From positions 62,001 to 126,000 of the forward strand of contig NZ_BMWG01000018.1 in NCBI RefSeq assembly GCF_014651115.1: a stretch of 64,000 nucleotides of DNA, in the 5' to 3' direction. How positions within the stretch are numbered: position 1 is the first letter of the stretch; each line of letters opens with the position of its first letter. The stretch is from Streptomyces inusitatus. GTDB taxonomy: Bacteria > Actinomycetota > Actinomycetes > Streptomycetales > Streptomycetaceae. A program made the position numbers and the translations under genes. Positions 37,838 through 45,733 of this stretch are shown here, in pieces. Under the pieces are notes generated by a model. That model had not been told where the DNA came from, searched no databases, and worked only from the letters and a program-made list of their open reading frames with translations.

Positions 37838-39249
37838 TACTTGGGGCCCGCCTCCCCGGCGGGCAGCGCCCTGATCCGTCCGGGCCGCTCGCCGCGCACC
37901 AGCTTGCGGTGAAGGGCGCGCTCGGTCGCCGCGACCGTCTCGGGGCGGGTGTCGAGGAGGTAGAGGTCCAGCGCGAAGCGGGTGTCGCCGTCCTCGGCCG
38001 TGTAGGGCCGGGTGGCCGAGGTCACCACGCCGGGGAGGGAGTTGGCGATCCGGCGGACGGAGGCCAGGGAGACCTTGAGGCCGTCGGCGACGAGGAAGTC
38101 GGAGAGCCGCCCCCGGAAGTGGAGATAGCCGTCGGCGTCGATGCGGAAGCGGTCGCCGGTGGCGATCTGGCCGGGTCCTGTGAACAGCTCGCCCGCCCGG
38201 CCCTCGGAGACTCCGACGGTGCCGCGGAGCACGGTGGGCGAGGTGACCAGCAGCTCCCCGGTGCCGTCCCGGTCCACCGAGCGCAGCGCGACGCGGACGC
38301 CGGGCAGCGGGGTGCCGACGGAGGAGAGCCGGTGCGGGGGTTCGCGGTGGGCGGCGAGGGTGCTGACGCGGGGTCCGGCCTGGGTCAGCCCGTAGGTCAG
38401 ATACAGCTCGGTGCCGGGGCCCCGGTCCAGCAGCTCCCTGGTCATGCCGGTGCTCATGGCCTCGCCGCCGACGGTGAGCATCCGCAGGCACCCCGGCGGC
38501 TTCCAGTCGCCGCGCAGCAGGGCGCGGGCGACGGTGGGGGTGATGGAGGAGCTGGTGACCCCGGCGGCGGTGAGCGCCGCGTGGTAGGCGTCGGGGCTGA
38601 AGGGCGGGCCGGAGATCACCAGCCGGGCCCCGGTCACCAGGGCGGCCAGCGCCTGGGCGACCAGCGCGTACGAGTAGTTGAGGGGCAGATTCACCAGCAC
38701 GGTGTCCGAGGCGCGCAGCCCCACTTCGGCGGCGTGCAGCCGGGCGTTGTGGACGAGGGAGGAGAGGGGGTGGATACAGCCGCTGGAGATGCCGGAGGTG
38801 CCGGAGGTGAGGAGTACGACATCGCCGCGCCGGTGCGTCTGCGTGTACGGGCCGGGGCTGGGGCCGGGGCCGGGGAGCGCGACCGCGAGCGCGCCATGAC
38901 TCCCGTACCGGGGGAGGTCGCGGAAGGCGGCCGACTGCCCGGGCACGAGCAGCAGCCGCGCGCCGAGCCGGTCGGCGATCTCCTGGATCCGGGCGCGGGG
39001 GGTGCCCGCCGGGAGGGGGGCGGGGACGCCTCCGGCGAAGAGCACGGCGAAGAAGTGCCGCAGCAGCGCGGTGCCGTTGGGCAGGGCGATGAGGACGGTG
39101 CCGCCGGGGCGCAGTCCCGCCTCCAGGAGGGTGGCCGCGATGGCGTCGAGCGAGGGGACGGGCCCGTCGTCGGGTTCGGTGTCGAGGGCGTTCCCGGACA
39201 GATAGCTCTCTATCCCGTCGGGTGTCCAGGGGATGTCATCAGGGGTCAT
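37837..39249 (-). CDS. Acyl-adenylating enzyme (AMP-binding), C-terminally short and atypical
   Basis: A 470-residue ANL-superfamily protein. The nucleotide loop is DVVLLTSGTSGISSGC, where the family has TSGTTGxPKG, so the usual Pro-Lys pair is lost. A5 is LTYGLTQAGPR, A7 ATGDRFRIDADG, and A8 GRLSDFLVADGLKVS. The protein stops at ...AGEAGPK, where the A10 catalytic Lys would be, so the C-terminal subdomain is minimal. It probably loads an acyl group onto the ACP encoded at 43323 (inference). Activity is uncertain given the loop changes. Confidence 0.85.
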   Translation of the reverse strand: MTPDDIPWTPDGIESYLSGNALDTEPDDGPVPSLDAIAATLLEAGLRPGGTVLIALPNGTALLRHFFAVLFAGGVPAPLPAGTPRARIQEIADRLGARLLLVPGQSAAFRDLPRYGSHGALAVALPGPGPSPGPYTQTHRRGDVVLLTSGTSGISSGCIHPLSSLVHNARLHAAEVGLRASDTVLVNLPLNYSYALVAQALAALVTGARLVISGPPFSPDAYHAALTAAGVTSSSITPTVARALLRGDWKPPGCLRMLTVGGEAMSTGMTRELLDRGPGTELYLTYGLTQAGPRVSTLAAHREPPHRLSSVGTPLPGVRVALRSVDRDGTGELLVTSPTVLRGTVGVSEGRAGELFTGPGQIATGDRFRIDADGYLHFRGRLSDFLVADGLKVSLASVRRIANSLPGVVTSATRPYTAEDGDTRFALDLYLLDTRPETVAATERALHRKLVRGERPGRIRALPAGEAGPK

Positions 39250-39256
39250 GGCGGCC

Positions 39257-39811
39257 TCAGTTCGCGGTGTGCCGCACCACACGGCTGCGGACGAAGTGGG
39301 TGCCTGCGGCGTCGGTCAGATGCTCGTTGACGACGACTTGGCGGCAGCCGCCCGTGGTGAGCCAGCCGTGCACCAGGGGTACGAGGAGGGGCTCGGCGGC
39401 CGTGGGCGGCATGGTCAGCACGAGGCTGGGGCCCCGGAGCCCGTGGACGATGCAGGCGAGTCCGGCGAGCGAGCCGGGGCCCGCTCCGGCGAAGCGCAGG
39501 GGCGAGATCCGCCCCCGGCCGAGGCCGGCCGCGAGCGTCCGCATGGTGTGGAGGGTGCCGGTCTCGCTGACGGTGAGCACCCCCGTACTCGTCCCTGTCC
39601 CCGTACCCGGCTCCGTGTCCGTCTCCGGAAGCAGGGCGAGGACCTCGGCGACGGTGTCGGAGACCAGCAGGGCGACGGGGTCCGCGTAGGAGGAGACCGT
39701 GCGCCGTACGGGTCCCTCCGCCATGTCCCCGCCGACCCGGGTGCGGGCGACGACCCTCAGGCGCGTGTCGGTGTCGAGGGCGTCGCCGCCGGAGGGGAGT
39801 TCATCGTGCAT
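39257..39811 (-). CDS. Half-length ketosynthase-like protein lacking catalytic residues
   Basis: A 184-residue protein resembling the N-terminal half of a beta-ketoacyl synthase or chain-length factor. RRTVSSYADPVALLVSDTVAEVL and GAGPGSLAGLACIVHGLRGPSLVL correspond to KS core strands around the nucleophile region, but no active-site Cys and no HGT/KxxxGH motifs are present. It overlaps the KS gene by 11 bases. A CLF-like partner of that KS, cut to half length, is the likeliest reading; coronafacic-acid-synthetase-like proteins show similar size. Its Thr/Gly-rich TEPGTGTGTSTG insert is unusual. Confidence 0.65.
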   Translation of the reverse strand: MHDELPSGGDALDTDTRLRVVARTRVGGDMAEGPVRRTVSSYADPVALLVSDTVAEVLALLPETDTEPGTGTGTSTGVLTVSETGTLHTMRTLAAGLGRGRISPLRFAGAGPGSLAGLACIVHGLRGPSLVLTMPPTAAEPLLVPLVHGWLTTGGCRQVVVNEHLTDAAGTHFVRSRVVRHTAN

Positions 39812-40970
39812 GGCCGGGTCCCCGTTCCAGCGCGAGGGCGGTGTTGAAGCCGCCGAATCCGAGGGTGACGCTCAGTCCGATGCCGGGGCCGATCCCGGCG
39901 GGAGCGCCCGCCGGTACGGGCAGGGCGAGAGCGGGCAGCGGGGTGCGCAGCGAGTGGACGGGCGGCACCCGGCGGTGTTTGAGCGCCAGGACGACCGCGA
40001 CGGCCTCCATGGCCCCGGTCGCGCCCAGGGTGTGGCCGAAGGCCCCCTTGGTGGCGAAGACCGTGGGCCGGTGGCCGCCCTCGGCGAGCCTGCCCAGGCT
40101 GCGGGTCTCGACGTCGTCGTTGGCCTCCGTACCGGATCCGTGGGCGTTGACGACGCCGACGTCCTCCCAGCGGGCTCCGGCGTCGGCGAGCGCGGAGCCG
40201 ATGGCCTGCACGACCGTGTCGCCGGAGGGGTCGGGGGCGGTCATGCCCGCGGCGTCGTTGGAGGAGCCCGCGCCCCGGAGCACGGCGTACGCCCTGGCGC
40301 CCCGGCGGCGGGCGGCCTCGGCGGACTCCAGGACGAGGAAGGCCGCCCCCTCCCCGAGGAGGGTGCCGTCCCGCCGGGTGTCCAGGGCGCGCAGCAGGGT
40401 GGGGGACATGGTGCCCAGCCGTGAGTGGCCGAGCCGTTTGGCGTCGGTGAGGACGTCGGCCCCGCCGCAGACGACGCGTTCGGCCGCCCCCGACCGGATC
40501 AGCCGGGCGGCGACGAGCAGTGCGTCGGAGCCGGAGGAGCAGGCGGTGGAGAGCGCGACGGGGGCGCGGGCGATGCCGGTGTCGCGGGCGGCCTCGGCGG
40601 CCCACGCGTACAGGCTTCGGGTCTCCGGATCGTCGAGATGGGATCCGTAGCTGGTCCCGGCGACCAGCCAGGGGTCGCCGTCGCGCGCGCCGGGGCCCGC
40701 GTCGTCCAGGGCGCGGGCGATCGTGTCGGCCGTCAGGGCCCGCTGGCGCTCACGCGGCCCCGCCCCCGGCCCCGGCCCCGGTGCCGCGCCGGGGCCGGGG
40801 CCGGGCGGGGGTTCGGCGAGTGCCCCGGCCAGCTCGTTGCGCAGCTCGTGGCGCGAGGGTACGGGGCGCACTCCGCTGTCCCCGGCGATCAGCCGGTCCC
40901 AGACGGCGTCGAGCCCCGTGCCCAGCGCGGTGGACCAGGCCATGCCGGTGATCAGCGGCTCGCCGCTCAC
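39801..40970 (-). CDS. Discrete beta-ketoacyl-ACP synthase (KAS I/II fold)
   Basis: A 389-residue ketosynthase with a complete triad: Cys144 in STACSSGSD, His277 in NAHGSGTEAND, and His313 in TKGAFGHTLGATG with Lys308. It therefore should catalyse decarboxylative Claisen condensation. A Pro/Gly-rich insert (about 55-72) is absent from FabF. The GTG start overlaps the stop of the dehydratase-like gene by four bases. With the half-KS, dehydratase-like protein and ACP it resembles a highly reducing type II PKS minimal set, but no ketoreductase lies in the window. Confidence 0.92.
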   Translation of the reverse strand: MSGEPLITGMAWSTALGTGLDAVWDRLIAGDSGVRPVPSRHELRNELAGALAEPPPGPGPGAAPGPGPGAGPRERQRALTADTIARALDDAGPGARDGDPWLVAGTSYGSHLDDPETRSLYAWAAEAARDTGIARAPVALSTACSSGSDALLVAARLIRSGAAERVVCGGADVLTDAKRLGHSRLGTMSPTLLRALDTRRDGTLLGEGAAFLVLESAEAARRRGARAYAVLRGAGSSNDAAGMTAPDPSGDTVVQAIGSALADAGARWEDVGVVNAHGSGTEANDDVETRSLGRLAEGGHRPTVFATKGAFGHTLGATGAMEAVAVVLALKHRRVPPVHSLRTPLPALALPVPAGAPAGIGPGIGLSVTLGFGGFNTALALERGPGHAR

Positions 40971-41488
40971 CACAGCTGGCGTCCCAGGTCCGCGACTTTG
41001 GTGCGGACCAGGGAGCCCCGGAAGGCGGCGACCTGGCGGTCCTCGACGGTGGCCCGGCAGGAGAAGTGGAAGGAGGCCTCGTAGAGGCGGTCCACCCGGA
41101 CGTCGAAGACGACCCGGTCGCCGGGGACGACGACCTTGGTGAAGCGGCAGCGGGTGGAGCCGATGAGGGTGAGTTCGTCCTCGTCCAGCTTGGACGTGCT
41201 CATCTGGTAGAGGATGATGCCGGACTGGGCGAACGCCTGCATGAGGTGGCTGCCGGGGAAGACGGCGCGCTCGGGGAAGTGTCCGGCGATCACGTCCATC
41301 GTGCCGGAGACCATGGTGACGCTGCGGAGGTACTCCCCCGGCCGGTGGTCCAGGATCCGGTCGATGTAGATCATGGGGTGGCGGTGGCGCAGCCACTGCT
41401 TGATCTCGGTGAAGCCCAGCGCGGTGTCGGCCGGTTCGGCCGGTTCAGTTGTTTCGGTCGGGTCGGTCGGGTCGGTCGGGTCGGTCAT
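40967..41488 (-). CDS. FabZ-like hotdog dehydratase with Glu to Gln change
   Basis: A 173-residue 3-hydroxyacyl-ACP dehydratase-like protein. LRHRHPMIYIDRIL and AGHFPERAVFPGSHLMQAFAQ match FabZ. The catalytic His70 (GHFP) is present, but the position of the catalytic Glu (14 residues on) is Gln84. FabZ needs Glu, so it may be inactive, slow, or do another reaction. The N-terminus is a (TDP)n low-complexity repeat encoded by a 9-base repeat. It is coupled to the KS gene. Confidence 0.86.
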   Translation of the reverse strand: MTDPTDPTDPTETTEPAEPADTALGFTEIKQWLRHRHPMIYIDRILDHRPGEYLRSVTMVSGTMDVIAGHFPERAVFPGSHLMQAFAQSGIILYQMSTSKLDEDELTLIGSTRCRFTKVVVPGDRVVFDVRVDRLYEASFHFSCRATVEDRQVAAFRGSLVRTKVADLGRQLW

Positions 41489-41500
41489 GGCTCTCTCCGT

Positions 41501-41932
41501 TCACGCGGTCGCGCGGGTCAGCCGGTCGCGCAGGGTCTGCCGGAGCGGGGCCGGCAGCGGGGCCACGGTTCCCCTGGCCCGGTCGACCACGCAGAGGACG
41601 AGGTCGCCGGAGGCCAGCAGGGCCGTTTCGCCGTCGGCGGTCCGGTGGATCTGGCTGTGGAGCCGGCAGGACGCGCCGCCGACCCGGTCGACGCGGACCG
41701 TGATGCTGACCTCGTCGGGGAAGCGGGCGGGCAGATGGTATTTGAGATGGGTCTCGGCGACGGCGAGGTCGAGTCCGTCGTCCGCGAGAGCGGTGACGCC
41801 CTGGCCGAGGCTCTCCAGGTTCTCCAGGATCGCGGTCTCCATCAGGGAGGCGTAGCGGCTGAAGTGGACGACTCCGGCGGCGTCGGTGTCGACGTGCTCC
41901 ACCCGCCGGACCACCGGGCGCAGCCCGTTCAC
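41501..41932 (-). CDS. Acyl-CoA/ACP thioesterase, 4HBT hotdog family
   Basis: A 143-residue hotdog protein. The N-terminal VEHVDTDAAGVVHFSRYASLMETAILE contains the catalytic Asp and Tyr pattern of YbgC/4-hydroxybenzoyl-CoA thioesterases. The next strands, LAVAETHLKYHLPARFPDEVSI, also fit. The GTG start overlaps the aminotransferase stop by four bases. It may release or edit the chain built on the ACP, in addition to the type II thioesterase. Confidence 0.88.
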   Translation of the reverse strand: MNGLRPVVRRVEHVDTDAAGVVHFSRYASLMETAILENLESLGQGVTALADDGLDLAVAETHLKYHLPARFPDEVSITVRVDRVGGASCRLHSQIHRTADGETALLASGDLVLCVVDRARGTVAPLPAPLRQTLRDRLTRATA

Positions 41933-43326
41933 TCCGGGCGTCCGAGGAAGGCGCGGGAGCCCTCGGCGATGCGGGCCACGATCTCCTCCGCCTCCCGGGG
42001 GCCGGTGATGAGCGGCGGGGCGATCCGGAGGGTGGGGAAGACATAGCGCAGTCCGGCGGAGCGGCGGCCGGCCCCGGCCATGAACTCGACCATGACTCCG
42101 GCGCGGACGATGTGCTCGCGCAGTTCGACGAGCCGGCCCGCGGCGGCCTCGGTCAGCTCCAGGCCCTGGATGACGCCCCGGCCCCGGATCTCCCGGTACA
42201 GCTCGGGGAAGGCCGCCACGGCCTCCTCGCGCAGGGCGGCGGTGAACTGCTCGCCGAGGGCGGCCGAGTGTTCGAGGAGTTTCTCGTCGACGATGTGGCG
42301 CAGTCCGTCGCGGATGACGGCGCAGCCCAGCGGGCGCAGATCGGAGGTGGCGACCGCGCCGGAGCCGCGTACGGTCAGCTCCTTGCGGGCGATGACCATC
42401 GAGACGGACTGCGCGCCCATGCCGATGCTCTTGCCGATCACGGTGATGTCGGTGGGTACGGGTCCCTCGTCGTCGGCCATGGCGAAGAAGCGGCCGCTCT
42501 TGGCGAAGGTCAGCACCTCGTCGGCGATGAGGAGCGCGCCCGCCCGGCGGGTGCGTTCGGCGAGGGAGCGCAGATAGCCGGGGGGCGGGGTGAGGATGCC
42601 CGCGTCGCCCTGGATGGGTTCGACGACCACGGCGAGCAGCCGGTCGCCGAACTGGGAGAGATAGCCGGCGAGCGCGGTCTCGTCGCCGAAGGGCAGATGG
42701 TCGACGGTGGTGCCGTAGGGGCGCGAGGGGTCGGGGACGGGGAGTCCCAGCCGGTAGTGCCTGCGGTTGAGGAAGGGGACGAGTCCGCTGGTCCAGCCGT
42801 GCCACGCGCCTTCGAAGGCGAGGATCCGGTCGCGTTCGCCGCGGCCGGTGGCGGGGCGCAGGGTGCGGTGGTCGAAGCGGGTTTCGAGGGCGAGGCGCAG
42901 TGCCAGTTCCATGCCTTCGGAGCCGGAGTTGCGTCCGCTGGCGTGGTATTCGCCCGCGGGGAAGTGGTCGGTCCAGAGTCCGCCCTCGCCGAGGACTTCG
43001 GTGAGCAGCGCGGAGCGCTCCAGGGAGCCGATCTCGTCGGTGGCGTAGCCCGCCTCCCGTGTCCCCCGGTCCAGGGCGCGCCGTACGACTTCGTGGCCCG
43101 CGCCCAGGCAGGCGCTGGCGTAGCCGCCGCTGGCGTCGAGGGCCTCGAAGACGGCGCCGGCGCGCTCTCCTTCGAGTTCCGCGTACCGCTGGCGCAGTCC
43201 GGTGCCGCCGAGGAGGGCGAAGGGGAGCCGTCGGCCGTAGTGGTCGAGGTGGAGTTCGCGGCCCCGGGCGAGGGTGTCGAGGGTGCCGGGGGGCAGGGTG
43301 GCGGGCCCGGTCGGGGCGGCGCTCAC
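41929..43326 (-). CDS. Class III PLP aminotransferase (GSA-like)
   Basis: A 465-residue fold-type I enzyme. ASGRNSGSEGMELALRLALE, the EGAWHGW loop, VVVEPIQGD, LIADEVLTFAKSGRF (PLP-pyridine Asp) and VIGKSIGMG (PLP Lys) are in order. It resembles glutamate-1-semialdehyde-type aminotransferases and the aminotransferase domains that install beta-amino groups on carrier-bound beta-ketoacyl chains. The GTG start overlaps the ACP stop by four bases. That position directly after the ACP supports amination of an ACP-bound ketone (inference). Confidence 0.9.
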   Translation of the reverse strand: MSAAPTGPATLPPGTLDTLARGRELHLDHYGRRLPFALLGGTGLRQRYAELEGERAGAVFEALDASGGYASACLGAGHEVVRRALDRGTREAGYATDEIGSLERSALLTEVLGEGGLWTDHFPAGEYHASGRNSGSEGMELALRLALETRFDHRTLRPATGRGERDRILAFEGAWHGWTSGLVPFLNRRHYRLGLPVPDPSRPYGTTVDHLPFGDETALAGYLSQFGDRLLAVVVEPIQGDAGILTPPPGYLRSLAERTRRAGALLIADEVLTFAKSGRFFAMADDEGPVPTDITVIGKSIGMGAQSVSMVIARKELTVRGSGAVATSDLRPLGCAVIRDGLRHIVDEKLLEHSAALGEQFTAALREEAVAAFPELYREIRGRGVIQGLELTEAAAGRLVELREHIVRAGVMVEFMAGAGRRSAGLRYVFPTLRIAPPLITGPREAEEIVARIAEGSRAFLGRPE

Positions 43327-43577
43327 GCGGCGTCCGCCCGGAGCCGGGTGACGAGCGCGGTGACCGTGCTCAGGGAGCGGAAGTTCTCCGGGGTGAAGTC
43401 CTCGTCGGAGATCCGGACGGCGAAGGACTCCTCGCACAGGACCCGGAGTTCGGCGAAGCCGAGGGAGTCGAGGCCGTGGACGGCCCGCAGGCTGTCCTCT
43501 GCGCCTATTTCCTCGGGCGGGGCCTCCAGAAACAATTCGGCGGTCAGAATCTTCCGGATCGTTCCTTCGATATCCAT
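43323..43577 (-). CDS. Acyl carrier protein
   Basis: An 84-residue discrete carrier. The phosphopantetheine Ser lies in HGLDSLGFAELRV, preceded by the normal Asp, and helix III is DEDFTPENFRSLS. It is acidic and of usual ACP length. GGGAGAGG eight to ten bases upstream supports the ATG. It is the first gene of the coupled set ACP-aminotransferase-thioesterase, running into dehydratase-KS-half KS-ligase. No phosphopantetheinyl transferase is in the window. Confidence 0.95.
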   Translation of the reverse strand: MDIEGTIRKILTAELFLEAPPEEIGAEDSLRAVHGLDSLGFAELRVLCEESFAVRISDEDFTPENFRSLSTVTALVTRLRADAA

Positions 43578-43702
43578 GGGTGTACCTCTCCCGTTGTTTC
43601 CGCTCCTGGCGGCCCTTGTTTTCCGAATTCATCATGAGGGGCGGAACTCGTCGGGCGCATCTCCTGGATTGCGCCGAACGGAATTTCGGCCGGGGACGCC
43701 GA

Positions 43703-43733
43703 AGCGCCCCGGTCCGAAGGGAACCGGGGCGCT
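43703..43733 (-). terminator. Hairpin between the carrier-adenylation gene and the ACP gene
   Basis: An 11-bp inverted repeat (43703-43713, 43723-43733) lies downstream of the gene at 43767 and 126 bases before the ACP start. It divides the cluster into two transcriptional blocks. Confidence 0.78.
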
Positions 43734-43766
43734 GGGAGGTGGTGTTGACGATGCGGGCGGCCGGGC

Positions 43767-45680
43767 TCAGCCGTACCGGGCGATCAGGTCGAACGCCTCC
43801 TCGGACAGTTTCCGGCGGTCCACTTTTCCATTGAAGTTCATGGGAAAGGCGGGGAGCCGGACGAGATGACGGGGCACCAGGTAGGGGGGCAATTGCTTTT
43901 CGAGAAAGGCGAGGAGCTGTTCCCGGTCGGTCTCCGGCCCCAGATGGAATCCGGCGAGTTCGGTGGTGCCGTCGGCGGTGACGCAGGGGACCACGACGGC
44001 CTCCTCGACCGATTCATGGCGGCGGAGCGCCGCCTCGATGTCGCCGGGCTCCGCGCGGAAGCCGTGGATTTTCACCTGGTTGTCCACCCGGCCGAGATAG
44101 ACGAGGGTGCCGTCGGGTTCCGTGTGGACGCGGTCCCCGGTGCGGTACCAGTGGGCGTCGGTCAGCTCCTCCCCCGGCTCGAAGGGGGCCCAGTCGTCCT
44201 CGCTCCAGCGGGCGAAGCGGCCCGTGTTGTGCGCGGGGTCGAGATAGCCGTCGAAGCGCTGGGGGCCCCGGACGAGCAGTTCGCCCTCCTGGGAGCGCCT
44301 GCCCCGCTCGTCGATCACGACCCATTCGAGCGCCGGGTAGACGGGTCCGATCGGCAGTGAGCCGAGGCGGGCGTCCGGCCAGTCGGCGGGGTCGGCGGGC
44401 AGCGGGTAGGTGGTGCAGGTGCAGGTGACCTCGGTGGGTCCGTACACATTGGACAGCACTCCGCCGGGCGCGGCCTCCTGCCAGGCGCGGGCGTTGTCCA
44501 CGGTCAGGGGTTCGCCGCCGAACAGGCTCCAGCGCAGGGTGGGCAGAGCGCCGGGGGTCAGCTCCCCGAGCAGCCGGGCCATGGAGAGCGAGGAGGGGAC
44601 GGAGAACCAGTGGGTGATGGCGTCCTCGTTGATGTGCGCGACGGGGGTGAGGAGTTCGGCCTTCTCGGGGACGACGAGGGCGGCTCCCGAGGCCCAGGCG
44701 ACGAAGAGCACCCAGATCGAGAGGTCCCAGGAGAGGTCGCAGGTCTGGGAGAAGCGTGAGCCGGGCCCCGCCTCGAAGTACGGCACGGTGTGGGAGAGCC
44801 AGGCGGAGACATGGCGGTTCTTGATGGGGACGCCCTTGGGCGCTCCGGTGGAGCCCGAGGTGAAGATGATGTACGCCAGGTCGTCCGGGCCGGGGGCGCT
44901 CCCGGGGGCGCGCCCGGCGTCCGCGCTCTCGCCGTCCGCGCTCTCGCCGGGGCCGGGGGTGTCGGGGAGCACCAGGTGGGGGATCCCGGTCTCCCGGCCG
45001 ATCCGCTCGGCGAGTTCGGCGTCCTCGGCGGTGCAGAGCAGCAGATCGACGGCGGCGGCGCGGGCCGTGGCCGTGTTGCGCTCGGGCGGGAACTCGGGGT
45101 TGAGCGGGACGACCGCCGCGCCGAGCCGCAGCCCCGCGAGATATCCGGCGTAGGTGCTCACGGTGCGGGAGCAGAGCAGACCGAGCCGTCCCGGTCGGCC
45201 GCCCGGCCGTTCGGCGATGCGGCCCGCGAGGTGTTCCACCGCCTGTTCCAGGGCGCGGTACGAGAGGTCCTGGCCGGCGACGCGCAGGGCGAGCGCGTCG
45301 GGGTGGCGGGCCGCCGAGCGGGCGAACCAGCCGTGGAGCGAGAGATCCTCGTACCCCTCGCCGGGAAGCGGCCCGGCCGCCGCGGCCGGGGATCCGGCGG
45401 CCGTGCGCCGCGTACCGCTTCCGGGGTCGGCGGACCCGGCGGCGGTGGCAGTGGCGGTGTAGAGGTCGTGGACGCCGCGCAGATTCCGCCGCCGGTACAG
45501 CTCGGCGATGGGGACGCGGTGGCCGGTGTGCTTCTCCACGGCCAGGACCAGCCGTACCAGATCCACCGACCGCCAGTTCAGGGCGTGGTCGAAGTCCGGT
45601 ACGGCCCCGTTCACGGGCAGTGGGAGAGCGAGTTCGTCACGGACGAGACGGACGAGGTCGTCCAGGGTGAACACGGGCAT
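43767..45680 (-). CDS. NRPS carrier-adenylation didomain (T-A order)
   Basis: A 637-residue NRPS-like protein with the carrier first. Residues 1-75 are a carrier-like helical bundle with Ser38 in [11 protein letters not shown] (Arg instead of the usual Asp before Ser). Residues ~115-637 are an A domain: A3 [12 protein letters not shown]4 [10 protein letters not shown]5 [10 protein letters not shown]7 YRTGDRV, A8 [14 protein letters not shown]10 NFNGKVDR. My by-eye pocket reading is D-L-W-F-L-G-V-C-T-K, with the Asp that binds an alpha-amino group. Substrate not deducible. The T-A order is reversed from the normal A-T. Confidence 0.9.
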   Translation of the reverse strand: MPVFTLDDLVRLVRDELALPLPVNGAVPDFDHALNWRSVDLVRLVLAVEKHTGHRVPIAELYRRRNLRGVHDLYTATATAAGSADPGSGTRRTAAGSPAAAAGPLPGEGYEDLSLHGWFARSAARHPDALALRVAGQDLSYRALEQAVEHLAGRIAERPGGRPGRLGLLCSRTVSTYAGYLAGLRLGAAVVPLNPEFPPERNTATARAAAVDLLLCTAEDAELAERIGRETGIPHLVLPDTPGPGESADGESADAGRAPGSAPGPDDLAYIIFTSGSTGAPKGVPIKNRHVSAWLSHTVPYFEAGPGSRFSQTCDLSWDLSIWVLFVAWASGAALVVPEKAELLTPVAHINEDAITHWFSVPSSLSMARLLGELTPGALPTLRWSLFGGEPLTVDNARAWQEAAPGGVLSNVYGPTEVTCTCTTYPLPADPADWPDARLGSLPIGPVYPALEWVVIDERGRRSQEGELLVRGPQRFDGYLDPAHNTGRFARWSEDDWAPFEPGEELTDAHWYRTGDRVHTEPDGTLVYLGRVDNQVKIHGFRAEPGDIEAALRRHESVEEAVVVPCVTADGTTELAGFHLGPETDREQLLAFLEKQLPPYLVPRHLVRLPAFPMNFNGKVDRRKLSEEAFDLIARYG

Positions 45681-45733
45681 CGCCTTTCTGCGGGGTGGTG
45701 GGGCCGGACCGGACGGGACTTCGAGGACACGGC

